The position numbers and the translations under genes are program-made. A model generated the notes under the pieces. That model saw only the letters and a program-made list of their open reading frames with translations, ran no database searches and was not told where the DNA came from. From contig JAHBZT010000005.1 in assembly GCA_019635315.1 (NCBI GenBank), forward strand, positions 62,001 through 126,000: a DNA stretch of 64,000 nucleotides. Reading direction: 5' to 3'. How positions within the stretch are numbered: position 1 is the first letter of the stretch; each line of letters opens with the position of its first letter. Below are positions 33,841 to 41,859 of the stretch, piece by piece. Source of the stretch: Rubrivivax sp. Lineage in GTDB: Bacteria > Pseudomonadota > Gammaproteobacteria > Burkholderiales > Burkholderiaceae_C.

Positions 33841-35790
33841 ATGCCTGCCGACCGTCGCTCCCTGCTCGGGCGCCTGCTGCGCCCCCTTGCCACCGCCGCC
33901 GGCGCCCTGTGGTCGGCGCTGGACTTCACGCGCCGCGCGCTGCTCAACCTGCTGCTGCTGGCGCTGCTGGTCGCCGCGGCCTGGCTGTGGTGGAAGAGCA
34001 GCCCGCCGCCGCTGCAGCCGAAGACCGCGCTGGTGATCGACCTCGCCGGGCCGGTGCTCGAGCAGCGCGTCGGCGATACGAGCCCGCTGGAGCGCCTGCG
34101 CCGGCTGGGGCGCGCGGGCGAGCAGGCGAGCGGCCCCTGGCGGCTGCGCGACGTGCTCGCCGCGCTGGACGCCGCGGCGCGCGACGAGCGCATCGCGCAT
34201 GCCGTGCTGCTGCTGGACGACTTCGGCGGCGCCGGGCTGCCGGTGCTGCGCGAGATCGCGGCCGCGCTGCAGCGCTTCAAGGCCGCCGGCAAGCCGGTCT
34301 ATGCCTGGGGCTCGGCCTTCGACCAGCGCAGCTACTACCTGGCGGCCCACGCCACCGAGGTCTGGCTGCACCCGATGGGCGGCGTGCTGATCGCAGGCTA
34401 CGGCCGCCAGCGCAACTACTACCGCGAGCTGTTCGACAAGGTCGGCGTGCAGGCCCATGTGCTGCGCGTGGGCCAGTTCAAGAATGCCGCCGAGATCTAC
34501 TCCGACCGCGGGCCCTCGCCGGCGACCCTGCAGGCCGAAGGTGCGCTCTACGACGACCTGTGGGCCACCTGGCAGCAGGGCGTGGAGGCCGCGCGCGGGC
34601 TGGACGCCGGCCACATCGCGCGCGGCATCGAGGCGCTGCCCGGCAGCCTGGCCGCGGCCGGCGGCAGCGCGGCCAGGCTGGCGCTGGACAGCCGGCTGGT
34701 CGATGCGCTGCGCACGCGCGACGAGATGCGCCAGCGCCTGATCGAACTCGGCGAACCGCTGGCCGAGGGCAAGACCTTCCGCCAGGTCTCGCTGGCTGGC
34801 TACCTGCGCCATGTCGAGCCGCGGCGCGACGGCGACGCGGTGGCCGTCATCGTCGCCCAGGGGCCGATCGGCGACGGCCGCGCCGGGCCCGGCCGCATCG
34901 GCGGGCTGTCGACCGGCGAGCTGGTGCGGCGCGCGCGCGAGGACGATCGCATCAAGGCCGTGGTGCTGCGCGTGGACTCGCCCGGCGGCAGCGCCTTCGG
35001 CTCCGAGCTCGTGCGCCACGAGCTGGCACTGACGCGGCGCGCCGGCAAGCCGGTGGTGGTGTCGATGGGCAGCGTCGCGGCCTCGGGCGGCTACTGGATC
35101 TCGATGGCGGCCGACGAGGTGATCGCCGACGCGGCAACGATCACCGGCTCGATCGGTGTCGTCGCGCTGCTGCCGTCGGCGAAGCAGGCGCTGGACCGCG
35201 CCGGCATCCACACCGGCGGCCACACGACGAGTTGGCTGGTCGGCGCCTTCGACCCGCGGCGCGAGCCCGACCCGCGCTTCCTGACGCTGGTGCAGACCGC
35301 CATCGATCGCGTCTATGCCGACTTCACCGGCCTCGTCGCCGGCCAGCGCAAGACCACGGCCGAGGCCGTGCATACGGTGGCGCAGGGCCGCGTGTGGACC
35401 GGCCGCCAGGCGCTGGAGCACGGGCTGGTCGACCGCAACGGCAGCTTCGGCGACGCGCTGGCCAGCGCCGCGCAGCGGGCCGGGCTGCCGGCCGACGCGC
35501 GCGTGGTCTACCTCGAGGAGGCGGCGTCGCGCTGGCAGCGCCTGCTGGACCTGCTGCAGGCCGGCGTCGCGGGGGCACTGGCCGACGGCCTGGCCGATGC
35601 GCTGGCCCAGGCGCTGGCCGGCGCGTCCGGCGGCGGGGCCGGTGCGGTCGCCCCTGCGCCCGGCGCGGCCGCGCTCCTGCAGGCCGGGCCGCTGCCGGCC
35701 ATCGCCGACGACCTGGGCTGGCTGGCCGACATCACCACGCGCCGGCGGCCCTACGATGCGGTCGTGCATTGCCTGTGCGAGGCGCCATGA
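33841..35790 (+). CDS. sppA: Signal peptide peptidase SppA, 67-kDa type
   Basis: A 649-aa membrane-anchored serine protease that degrades cleaved signal peptides. An N-terminal membrane helix (about residues 36-53) is followed by two tandem S49 domains. The catalytic dyad is split between them as in E. coli: general base K214 in GQFKNAAEIYSDRG and nucleophile S415 in SVAASGGYW. DSPGGSAFGSELV marks the substrate groove. A proline/alanine-rich tail of about 60 residues ends in HCLCEAP. The ATG at 33841 is used; GTG at 33829 is possible. The stop overlaps the next gene's start (ATGA), so translation of the enoyl-CoA hydratase is probably coupled. Confidence 0.93.
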   Translation: MPADRRSLLGRLLRPLATAAGALWSALDFTRRALLNLLLLALLVAAAWLWWKSSPPPLQPKTALVIDLAGPVLEQRVGDTSPLERLRRLGRAGEQASGPWRLRDVLAALDAAARDERIAHAVLLLDDFGGAGLPVLREIAAALQRFKAAGKPVYAWGSAFDQRSYYLAAHATEVWLHPMGGVLIAGYGRQRNYYRELFDKVGVQAHVLRVGQFKNAAEIYSDRGPSPATLQAEGALYDDLWATWQQGVEAARGLDAGHIARGIEALPGSLAAAGGSAARLALDSRLVDALRTRDEMRQRLIELGEPLAEGKTFRQVSLAGYLRHVEPRRDGDAVAVIVAQGPIGDGRAGPGRIGGLSTGELVRRAREDDRIKAVVLRVDSPGGSAFGSELVRHELALTRRAGKPVVVSMGSVAASGGYWISMAADEVIADAATITGSIGVVALLPSAKQALDRAGIHTGGHTTSWLVGAFDPRREPDPRFLTLVQTAIDRVYADFTGLVAGQRKTTAEAVHTVAQGRVWTGRQALEHGLVDRNGSFGDALASAAQRAGLPADARVVYLEEAASRWQRLLDLLQAGVAGALADGLADALAQALAGASGGGAGAVAPAPGAAALLQAGPLPAIADDLGWLADITTRRRPYDAVVHCLCEAP

Positions 35791-36578
35791 ACGACTTCAC
35801 CAGCAACGACGCGGTGCGGCTGAACCGCACCGGCGCGGTCGCCACGATCACGCTGCACCGCCCCGAATGCCGCAACGCCGTCGACGGCCCCACGGCCGCC
35901 GCGCTGCGTGCCGCCTTCGAGTCCTTCGAGGCCGACGAGACAGTGAACGTGGCGGTGTTCACCGGCGGCGGCGGGCATTTCTGCGGCGGCGCCGACCTGC
36001 GTGCGATGGCCGACCCGGCACGCCGCAACGCGATCGAGCCGACCGGCCGCGCGCCCGGCCCGATGGGTCCCACGCGCATGGCTTTCACGAAGCCGGTGAT
36101 CGCCGCGGTGGAAGGTTATGCCGTGGCCGGCGGGCTGGAACTGGCACTGATGTGCGACCTGCGCGTGGCGGCGGCCGGCGCCGTCTTCGGCGTCTTCTGC
36201 CGGCGCTGGGGCGTGCCGCTGATCGACGGCGGCACGGTGCGGCTGCCGCGCATCGTCGGCCAGGCGCGCGCGCTGGAGATGATCCTCACCGGCCGCGCGG
36301 TCGACGCGCAGGAGGCGCTGGCCTGGGGCCTGGCCAACCGCGTCGTGCCCGACGGCCAGGCGCTGGCCGAGGCGCAGGCGCTGGCGGCGCAGATCGCGGC
36401 CTTCCCGCAGCGCTGCCTGCGCGCCGACCGCGCGTCGGCGCTGGCGCAATGGGACTGGCCGCTGGACGAGGCGCTGGTGCGCGAAGGCGCCGGCGGCTAC
36501 GAGGTCGTGCATGCCGAGGGGCTGGCCGGCGCGGCACGCTTCGCGGCCGGCGCCGGGCGGCACGGCCAGGGGGTCTGA
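35787..36578 (+). CDS. Enoyl-CoA hydratase/isomerase-family protein
   Basis: A 263-aa crotonase-fold protein. The oxyanion hole segments FTGGGGHFCGGADLRAM (about 52-68) and KPVIAAVEGYAVAGGLELAL (about 97-116) are intact. In the second, the hydratase glutamate of classical enzymes is at GLELALMCD, and the first is HFCGGADL as in many uncharacterised members. No signal peptide. Physiological substrate unknown; it could be a beta-oxidation or aromatic degradation step. The ATG overlaps the sppA stop, an unusual partnership that may only reflect compact organisation. Confidence 0.88.
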   Translation: MNDFTSNDAVRLNRTGAVATITLHRPECRNAVDGPTAAALRAAFESFEADETVNVAVFTGGGGHFCGGADLRAMADPARRNAIEPTGRAPGPMGPTRMAFTKPVIAAVEGYAVAGGLELALMCDLRVAAAGAVFGVFCRRWGVPLIDGGTVRLPRIVGQARALEMILTGRAVDAQEALAWGLANRVVPDGQALAEAQALAAQIAAFPQRCLRADRASALAQWDWPLDEALVREGAGGYEVVHAEGLAGAARFAAGAGRHGQGV

Positions 36579-36625
36579 TCCGGACCTGCGGGTTGGCGGC
36601 GCCGAACAGGGACACTTCGACGAAC

Positions 36626-38122
36626 TCAGGCCGGCGCCCTCGTGGCCGAGGCAGTGCGCATCGCTTCCAGCACACGTGCGACGCGCGGTGCGGCGCGGTC
36701 CAGTTCGTCTTCGTCGACCGCACCGAACCCGAGTACCAGTCCTGGCGGCAGCCGCGCCGCGGCACAATAGCCGCTCAGCGGCAGGCTCTCGACGCCCTGG
36801 TCGCGCAGGGCGCGCGCGGCGTCACGGTCGGCGCAGGCGAAGGCGAGCCGGCCGGTCACGTCGAGCCCGGCCTGCATCGCCGGCAGCTCCAGCAGCCCCG
36901 CCCACAGGCGCCGCGCCCGGTCCTCGAACGCCGCCGCGCGCTCGACATAGACACGGCGCATGCGCCGCACGTGGCGCGCGAAGTGGCCTTCGGCGATGAA
37001 GGCCGCCAGCACGGCCTGGGTCAGCAGGTTCGGGTGGCGCGCCGTCAGCGACAGCGCCGCCGCGAACGCATCGGTCCAGCCCGGCGGGCAGACCAGGTAG
37101 GACAGGCGCAGCCCCGGATACAGCAGTTTGCCGAAGCTGCCGGCCAGCAGCACGCGCGCCGGGTCCTCGGCCGCCAGCGGCGGCACCGGGCGCGAGCGGA
37201 AACGGTACTCGCTGTCGTAGTCGTCCTCGAACACCAGCGCCGACGCGCGCCGGGCCCACGCCAGCAGCTGCGCTCGCCGCGCCGGCGACATCGCCACACC
37301 CAGCGGCGCCTGCCGGCTGGGCGTGACGCAGGCGAGCCCGGCCTGCGGCGCGCGCGCGATGCCCGCATCGACCTGAAGGCCCTCGGCGTCGACCGGGACG
37401 AAGACCGGCACGCGGCCGGCCAGCCGGACCAGGTGACGCGCGCCGGGGTAGCCCGGGTCCTCGAGCCACACCGGGTCGCCGGGCGCGCCGAGCACGCGCA
37501 GGCAGACGTCCAGCGCCTGCTGCATGCTGGAGACCACCAGCACCTGCTCGCGGTCGACCGCGAGCCCGCGCGCCTCGCCCAGGTGCGCGGCGATCGCCTG
37601 GCGCAGCGCCGGCAGTCCGGCCGCCGGCCCGTCCTCGAACAGCCAGCGGTTGTGGCCGCGCAGCAGCCGCCCGTGCAGGCGGCGCAGCACGTCGACCGGC
37701 AGCACGCGCGTCTCGCAGCGGTGCGGCGCGAAGGCGACCGCCGGCAGGCTGCCCGAGAAGGGGCTGAAGACGGGACGCGGCGCCGACGGGGCGGCGGCCC
37801 CGCCGGCACGCCGCGGCCGGCCTGGCGACAGCAGCGTGTCGGGCACCTGCGCCGACACGCGCATGCCGGCCCCCGGGCGTGCCTCGAGGTAGCCCTCGGC
37901 GACCAGCTGTTCGAACGCGAGCACGACGGTGCCGCGCGCCACGCCCAGGCTGGCCGCGAGCGCGCGGCTGGACGGCACCGCGGCGCCGGGCCCGAGCCGG
38001 CCGCCGACGATGGCGCCGCGCAGCGCGCGGTGAATCCAGCGCTGCAGCGGCTCGCCGGCGCCGCGTGGCGGCAGCGCCGGCAGCCACGGCGTGCGGGAAA
38101 ACTGGATCAATCGCTTGCTCAT
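36626..38122 (-). CDS. MocR-type PLP-dependent transcriptional regulator
   Basis: A 498-aa protein: a GntR winged helix (residues about 25-90; PSSRALAASLGVARGTVVLA) followed by an aspartate-aminotransferase fold. The PLP lysine is K332 in AGSFGKLLYPGLRLSYL, and the other signature segments (DPGYPGARH, FEDDYDSEYRF) are present. Known MocR regulators bind PLP adducts of amino acids, amines or vitamers and control adjacent genes. ATG 38122 gives the family start (KRLIQFSRTPWLPALPP). It is divergent from the SnoaL/epimerase/MBL unit with a 65-bp spacer, the likely operator region. Ligand unknown. Confidence 0.9.
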   Translation of the reverse strand: MSKRLIQFSRTPWLPALPPRGAGEPLQRWIHRALRGAIVGGRLGPGAAVPSSRALAASLGVARGTVVLAFEQLVAEGYLEARPGAGMRVSAQVPDTLLSPGRPRRAGGAAAPSAPRPVFSPFSGSLPAVAFAPHRCETRVLPVDVLRRLHGRLLRGHNRWLFEDGPAAGLPALRQAIAAHLGEARGLAVDREQVLVVSSMQQALDVCLRVLGAPGDPVWLEDPGYPGARHLVRLAGRVPVFVPVDAEGLQVDAGIARAPQAGLACVTPSRQAPLGVAMSPARRAQLLAWARRASALVFEDDYDSEYRFRSRPVPPLAAEDPARVLLAGSFGKLLYPGLRLSYLVCPPGWTDAFAAALSLTARHPNLLTQAVLAAFIAEGHFARHVRRMRRVYVERAAAFEDRARRLWAGLLELPAMQAGLDVTGRLAFACADRDAARALRDQGVESLPLSGYCAAARLPPGLVLGFGAVDEDELDRAAPRVARVLEAMRTASATRAPA

Positions 38123-38187
38123 GAACTGGATCTGGCGTGTGGGCCGGTGCGGCGGCACGATGCTCGCACGAATCGAGGAGCCTGCCC

Positions 38188-38622
38188 ATGGATCATGCAG
38201 AGATCGGCGCGCTGCTGCGCCGCCACGTCGAGGCCGAGAATGCACACGACCTCGAGCGCACGCTCGCGACGCTGCACCCGGACTGCGTCTTCGAGGACGT
38301 CGCCTTCGGCCAGGTCTGGCGCGGCCACGAGGGCGCGGCGCGCCACTACCGCCAGTGGTGGGACGCCTTCGGGCTGCAGTTCCGCGAGGGCGAGGCCGGC
38401 GCGCTGCACCGGGCCGGCGACGGCACGGTCATCGCCGAGGGCCGCTTCGCGGGCCGCCACGTCGGCATGTTCCACGGGCTGGCACCAACCGGCCGCGCCG
38501 TCGACTTCCGCTTCGTCGTCGTCGTCGGCTTCCGCGACGGCCTGATGGCCGGCGAGCGATTCTTCTACGACCGCGCGACGCTCGCGCAGCAGCTCGGCGC
38601 GGGGCCGGCATGGTCGGCCTGA
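38188..38622 (+). CDS. SnoaL/NTF2-like family protein
   Basis: A 144-aa single-domain protein of the SnoaL-like/NTF2 superfamily: an N-terminal helix (EIGALLRRHVEAENAHDLE), then a beta-sheet with HPDCVFEDV and GRFAGRHVGMFHGL. Such small proteins are cyclases, hydratases, isomerases or ligand carriers. The catalytic role is open. It begins a tight rightward set: its last 13 bases overlap the epimerase start (ATG 38610), so they share an mRNA. Divergent to the MocR regulator. Confidence 0.8.
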   Translation: MDHAEIGALLRRHVEAENAHDLERTLATLHPDCVFEDVAFGQVWRGHEGAARHYRQWWDAFGLQFREGEAGALHRAGDGTVIAEGRFAGRHVGMFHGLAPTGRAVDFRFVVVVGFRDGLMAGERFFYDRATLAQQLGAGPAWSA

Positions 38623-39554
38623 CGGTGGCGCTGGCCGGCGCGACCGGCGTGCTCGGCAGGCGCGTCGCGACGCGCCTGCGCGCGGCCGGCCATCGCGTGC
38701 GCCCGCTGGTGCGCCAGCCAGCCGATGCGGCCGGCCTCGACGGCATCGTCGGCGACCTGACCGCGCCGGATTCGCTGGCGCGCTGGCTCGACGGCTGCGA
38801 CGTCGCGCTGCATCTGGCGACCGCGCTGCGCCCAGGCGCCGACGGCCGCATCGACTGGGCGCGCAACGATGCGCTGCGCGACCTCGGCACCGCCCACCTG
38901 CTGCAGGCCTGCGCGCGCCTCGGCGTCGGCCGCGTCGTCTTGCAGAGCGTGGCCTTCGTGCAGGCGCCGTCCGACGAGGCCTGGTGCCGCGGCGACGAGC
39001 CGCTGGCCGATCGGCCGTTCCTGCGCTCGGCGCAGAGGCTCGAACAGCATGCCGCCGGCAGCGGCCTGGCCACGGGCGTGCTGCGCGGGGGGCTGCTCTA
39101 CGGCCCCGGCACCGCGCTGTCGCAGGCCTGGGCGGCGTCGGCGCAGGCCGACGACTGGCGCGTGCCCGGCGACGGCCGCGCGTTCGTCAGCCTGGTGCAT
39201 GTCGACGACATGGCCGCGGCGGTCGTCGCCGCGACCACGGCGCAGCCGTTCGTGCGCGACGTGATGGCGATCGTCGACGACGCGCCGCTGCGCTGGGGCG
39301 AACTGTTGCGCGGGCTCGCCGCGACTGCGGGCGGCGGCCTCTCGCCGGCGCCCGCGCCGCCGCCGACGCTGCCGTCGTTCAGGGTTTCGAACGCGCAGGC
39401 GCGCCTGCGCCTGGGCTGGGCACCACGCCATGCCTCTTGGCGCGACGGTGTGGCCGGAGAGCCGTGGGCGCGCGCACCGCCTCCCTCGCCACGCACGACC
39501 CGCCTCGACGACAGGCGATCCCCTTCCCCCAACGCGCCAGGAGCCTTGCCATGA
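38610..39554 (+). CDS. NAD-dependent epimerase/dehydratase-family protein
   Basis: A 314-aa extended SDR. The Rossmann loop GATGVLGRRVATRL (about residues 9-22) binds NAD(P). Later HLATALRPG and YGPGTALSQAW fit the fold, but the Y-x-x-x-K catalytic pair is not clear, so it could be an atypical or non-catalytic SDR. The C-terminal 30 residues are Pro/Arg/Ser-rich and probably flexible. ATG 38610 overlaps the SnoaL gene, and the stop overlaps the MBL start (ATGA). Likely a metabolic enzyme of the MocR-linked cluster; the substrate is unknown. Confidence 0.8.
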   Translation: MVGLTVALAGATGVLGRRVATRLRAAGHRVRPLVRQPADAAGLDGIVGDLTAPDSLARWLDGCDVALHLATALRPGADGRIDWARNDALRDLGTAHLLQACARLGVGRVVLQSVAFVQAPSDEAWCRGDEPLADRPFLRSAQRLEQHAAGSGLATGVLRGGLLYGPGTALSQAWAASAQADDWRVPGDGRAFVSLVHVDDMAAAVVAATTAQPFVRDVMAIVDDAPLRWGELLRGLAATAGGGLSPAPAPPPTLPSFRVSNAQARLRLGWAPRHASWRDGVAGEPWARAPPPSPRTTRLDDRRSPSPNAPGALP

Positions 39555-40282
39555 CCACCGACCCGATCACCGGTACCCGCGTCGACGAGATCGCCGACGG
39601 CATCCACCGCATCCACACGCCGGTCGCGCTGCCCGACGGCGAACGCTTCAGCTTCAACCAGTACCTGCTGCTGGACGACGAACCGCTGCTGTTCCATACC
39701 GGCCCGCGCGCGCTGTTCGACGCGGTGTCGGCGGCCATCCGCTCCCTGATGCCGATCGAGCGGCTGCGCTGGATCGCGTTCTCGCATGTCGAGGCCGACG
39801 AGTGCGGCGCGCTGAACGCGCTGCTCGCGGTGGCGCCGGCGGCGGCGCCGGTGTGCTCGCAGATCGGCGCGATGGTGTCGGTCGGCGACCTGGCCGACCG
39901 GGCGCCGCGTGCACTCGCCGACGGCGAGCGGCTGGTGACCGGCCGGCACACGCTGCAGTGGATCGACACGCCGCATGTGCCGCACGGCTGGGACGCCGGG
40001 CTGCTGATGGATACCACCAGCGCCACGCTGTTCTGCGGCGACCTGTTCACGCAGCCCGGCTCGCCCGAGCGGGCGCTGACCGAGAGCGACATCCTCGGAC
40101 CGAGCGAGGCCTTCCGCAGCCCGCTGGACTACTACGCGCACGCGCCGCAGACGCGGGCGACGCTGCTGCGCCTGGCCGCGCAGCAGCCGCGCACGCTCGC
40201 GTGCATGCACGGCAGCGCGTGGCGCGGCGACGGCGCGGCCTTGCTGCGACACCTGGCCGAGGCGGTCGCCGCGTCGCGCTGA
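39551..40282 (+). CDS. MBL-fold protein of the flavodiiron/ODP type
   Basis: A 243-aa metallo-beta-lactamase-fold protein. The metal motif SHVEADE (H79, E81, D83) is the HxExD arrangement of flavodiiron oxygen-binding (ODP) domains rather than the usual HxHxDH. Further ligands are likely in WIDTPHVPHGWDAG (about 137-150), LFCGDLF (D near 162) and ACMHGS (H near 221). No flavodoxin domain follows, so it is a stand-alone module. Known relatives bind or reduce O2 or NO, or act as sensors. Start coupled to the epimerase (ATGA). Confidence 0.83.
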   Translation: MTTDPITGTRVDEIADGIHRIHTPVALPDGERFSFNQYLLLDDEPLLFHTGPRALFDAVSAAIRSLMPIERLRWIAFSHVEADECGALNALLAVAPAAAPVCSQIGAMVSVGDLADRAPRALADGERLVTGRHTLQWIDTPHVPHGWDAGLLMDTTSATLFCGDLFTQPGSPERALTESDILGPSEAFRSPLDYYAHAPQTRATLLRLAAQQPRTLACMHGSAWRGDGAALLRHLAEAVAASR

Positions 40283-40293
40283 CCACGGTCGCA

Positions 40294-40320
40294 CCCCTGC
40301 GCGTGATGTTCACGCAGGGG
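40294..40320 (+). terminator. Strong hairpin between MBL and DoxX genes
   Basis: CCCCTGCG(CG)TGA pairs with TCACGCAGGGG around a 3-base loop, 11 bp with a two-base bulge, just 12 bp after the MBL stop. It could end the three-gene transcript or stabilise its 3' end before the DoxX gene, which then needs its own promoter or read-through. Confidence 0.45.
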
Positions 40321-40365
40321 CCGGCACGCATCACCACGTCCACACGCATCGACAGGAGTCGCCCC

Positions 40366-40770
40366 ATGACCGCTTCCGCCCCCGCGTTCGCCTTCGCGCG
40401 GCTGCTGCTCGCCGCGATCTTCGTGCTGTCGGGCATCGACAAGCTGACCCACCTGGACGGCACGGCCGCCTTCGTCGCCGCCGGCGGGCTGCCGATGCCG
40501 CAATTGCTGGCGCCCCTGGCCGGGGCCTTCGAACTGATCGCGGGGCTGGCCGTCGCGATCGGCTGGCAGGCGCGCTGGGCGGGGCTCCTGCTGGCGCTGT
40601 TCACCCTCGTCGCCTCGCTGGTCTTCCACCGCTTCTGGTCGGCGCACGCCGAGCAGGCCGCCGTGCAGCAGCTGCTGTTCATGAAGAACCTGGCGATTGC
40701 AGGCGGCCTGCTGCTGCTGTTCTGCGCCGGGCCGGGACCGGCCAGCCTGGACGCCCGCCGCGCCCGGTGA
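40366..40770 (+). CDS. DoxX-family membrane protein
   Basis: A 134-aa inner-membrane protein with four hydrophobic helices. The first holds LLAAIFVLSGIDKLTH and the second ELIAGLAVAIGWQARW, both typical of DoxX/SURF4 proteins. Known: DoxX-like proteins are associated with quinone and thiol redox or simply of unknown role. ATG 40366 has an AGGAG upstream (GACAGGAGTC). It lies 83 bp after the MBL gene with a hairpin between, so it may be a separate or partially co-transcribed unit of the MocR-linked cluster. Confidence 0.85.
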   Translation: MTASAPAFAFARLLLAAIFVLSGIDKLTHLDGTAAFVAAGGLPMPQLLAPLAGAFELIAGLAVAIGWQARWAGLLLALFTLVASLVFHRFWSAHAEQAAVQQLLFMKNLAIAGGLLLLFCAGPGPASLDARRAR

Positions 40771-41103
40771 CGCCGCCGCGTTCGGCAGTGGGCGGCGGTG
40801 TCCGGCGGGTCAGGGCCTGCGGCACGCCGGCGGCGTCGTCGAAGGGCCGGCTCGTCGGTCCGCAAGACCGCGTGGATGCAGCACCTGCGCGTCGGCCTGC
40901 ACGTCGGCCCGCACATGGCGGTTGGCGCTCAGGTCGATGGCAGCGGCCATCCGGCCGCGCGCTCGTCCGCCGGGGTCCCGGTGACGAGGGCGCGTTCGGC
41001 GCTCGCGTCCGTGTGGTGATGGGCCGCCGCGCTGCGTGTCGGCGCGGGCCGCTGAGAAGGGGCATCGGCGGCCGAAGCGACGCAGCGCAGCCGGGTCGAC
41101 GAT
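40771..41103. other. 333-bp gap with no supported gene
   Basis: Between the rightward DoxX gene and the leftward riboflavin synthase gene. Frames are open in several directions because the sequence is GC-rich, but none has a recognisable domain, a plausible start with ribosome site, or convincing codon pattern. No strong repeat was found. It may contain degraded coding sequence and terminators for both genes. Confidence 0.5.
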
Positions 41104-41817
41104 CTACCCCGGGTGCTTGACCGGAAGCCGGTCGCCGCCCTCGTGTCCAGGAGCCTGGGCGACCAGCGCCTGCAGCGCCGGCATCAGCGGCCCCAGGCGC
41201 TCGTCGAGCACGCGCTCGACGGTGTCGACGACGATCTGCGTCTGGCGCTCGATCTCGACGTTGACCTCGTCGCCCTGGCGCCTGTCGCCGAAGGTCGTCA
41301 TGCGCAGCGTCTCGGGGATCAGCCAGACCTCGAACCAGCCGCTGCCGCCGGCCTCGCGGCCGGCCTCGGCGACCGTCAGGCTGGCGCCGTCGACCGCGAT
41401 GTAGCCCTTGGCGAAGACATAGCGCATCCACGGCGCCGGCACCGCGAAGCGCAGCACGCGGTTGTTCTCGGGCCGGCGGATGGACTGCACGGTGGCGCGG
41501 AAGTCCACATGCCCGGACAGCGGGTGGCCGCCGATCTCCGCCCCGTCCTTCGCGGCGCGCTCGACGTTGACGCGCGCGCCCTCGCGCAGCGCCCCCAGCG
41601 TGGTCAGCGTCAGCGTCTGCTGCATCACGTCGAAGCGCGCGGCGTCGCCGCCCGCCAGCGCCGTGACGGTGAGGCACACGCCGTCGACGGCCACGCTGGC
41701 GCCGATCGCCAGGCCGTCCGCGAAGCCGGGCGGGAAGGCGAGCTCGATCGTGGCCAGGCCGGGCTGCGCCTGCAGCCGGCGCACGGTGGCGGTGCCCTGG
41801 ACGATGCCGGTGAACAT
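41104..41817 (-). CDS. ribE: Riboflavin synthase alpha subunit
   Basis: A 237-aa enzyme that dismutates two 6,7-dimethyl-8-ribityllumazine molecules into riboflavin and a pyrimidine. The start MFTGIVQGTATVRR at 41817 is the canonical family N-terminus (a GTG at 41823 would add two residues). The two homologous beta-barrel halves each carry the repeated motif: VDGVCLTV near residue 47 and VDGASLTV near 151. GGHPLSGHVD (about 98-107) is the expected substrate-binding segment. Length is slightly above the typical 200-220 because of an extension ending DRLPVKHPG. No other rib genes adjoin it, and no FMN riboswitch is visible in the short leader. Confidence 0.95.
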   Translation of the reverse strand: MFTGIVQGTATVRRLQAQPGLATIELAFPPGFADGLAIGASVAVDGVCLTVTALAGGDAARFDVMQQTLTLTTLGALREGARVNVERAAKDGAEIGGHPLSGHVDFRATVQSIRRPENNRVLRFAVPAPWMRYVFAKGYIAVDGASLTVAEAGREAGGSGWFEVWLIPETLRMTTFGDRRQGDEVNVEIERQTQIVVDTVERVLDERLGPLMPALQALVAQAPGHEGGDRLPVKHPG

Positions 41818-41859
41818 GGCCACGACTGTAGCCGCAGTGCGCCCGCGTGCCCTGCCCGG

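Noticed and set aside
40771..41103. A small rightward or leftward gene in the gap
   Set aside because: Frames have no ribosome site or domain; codon usage does not look coding.
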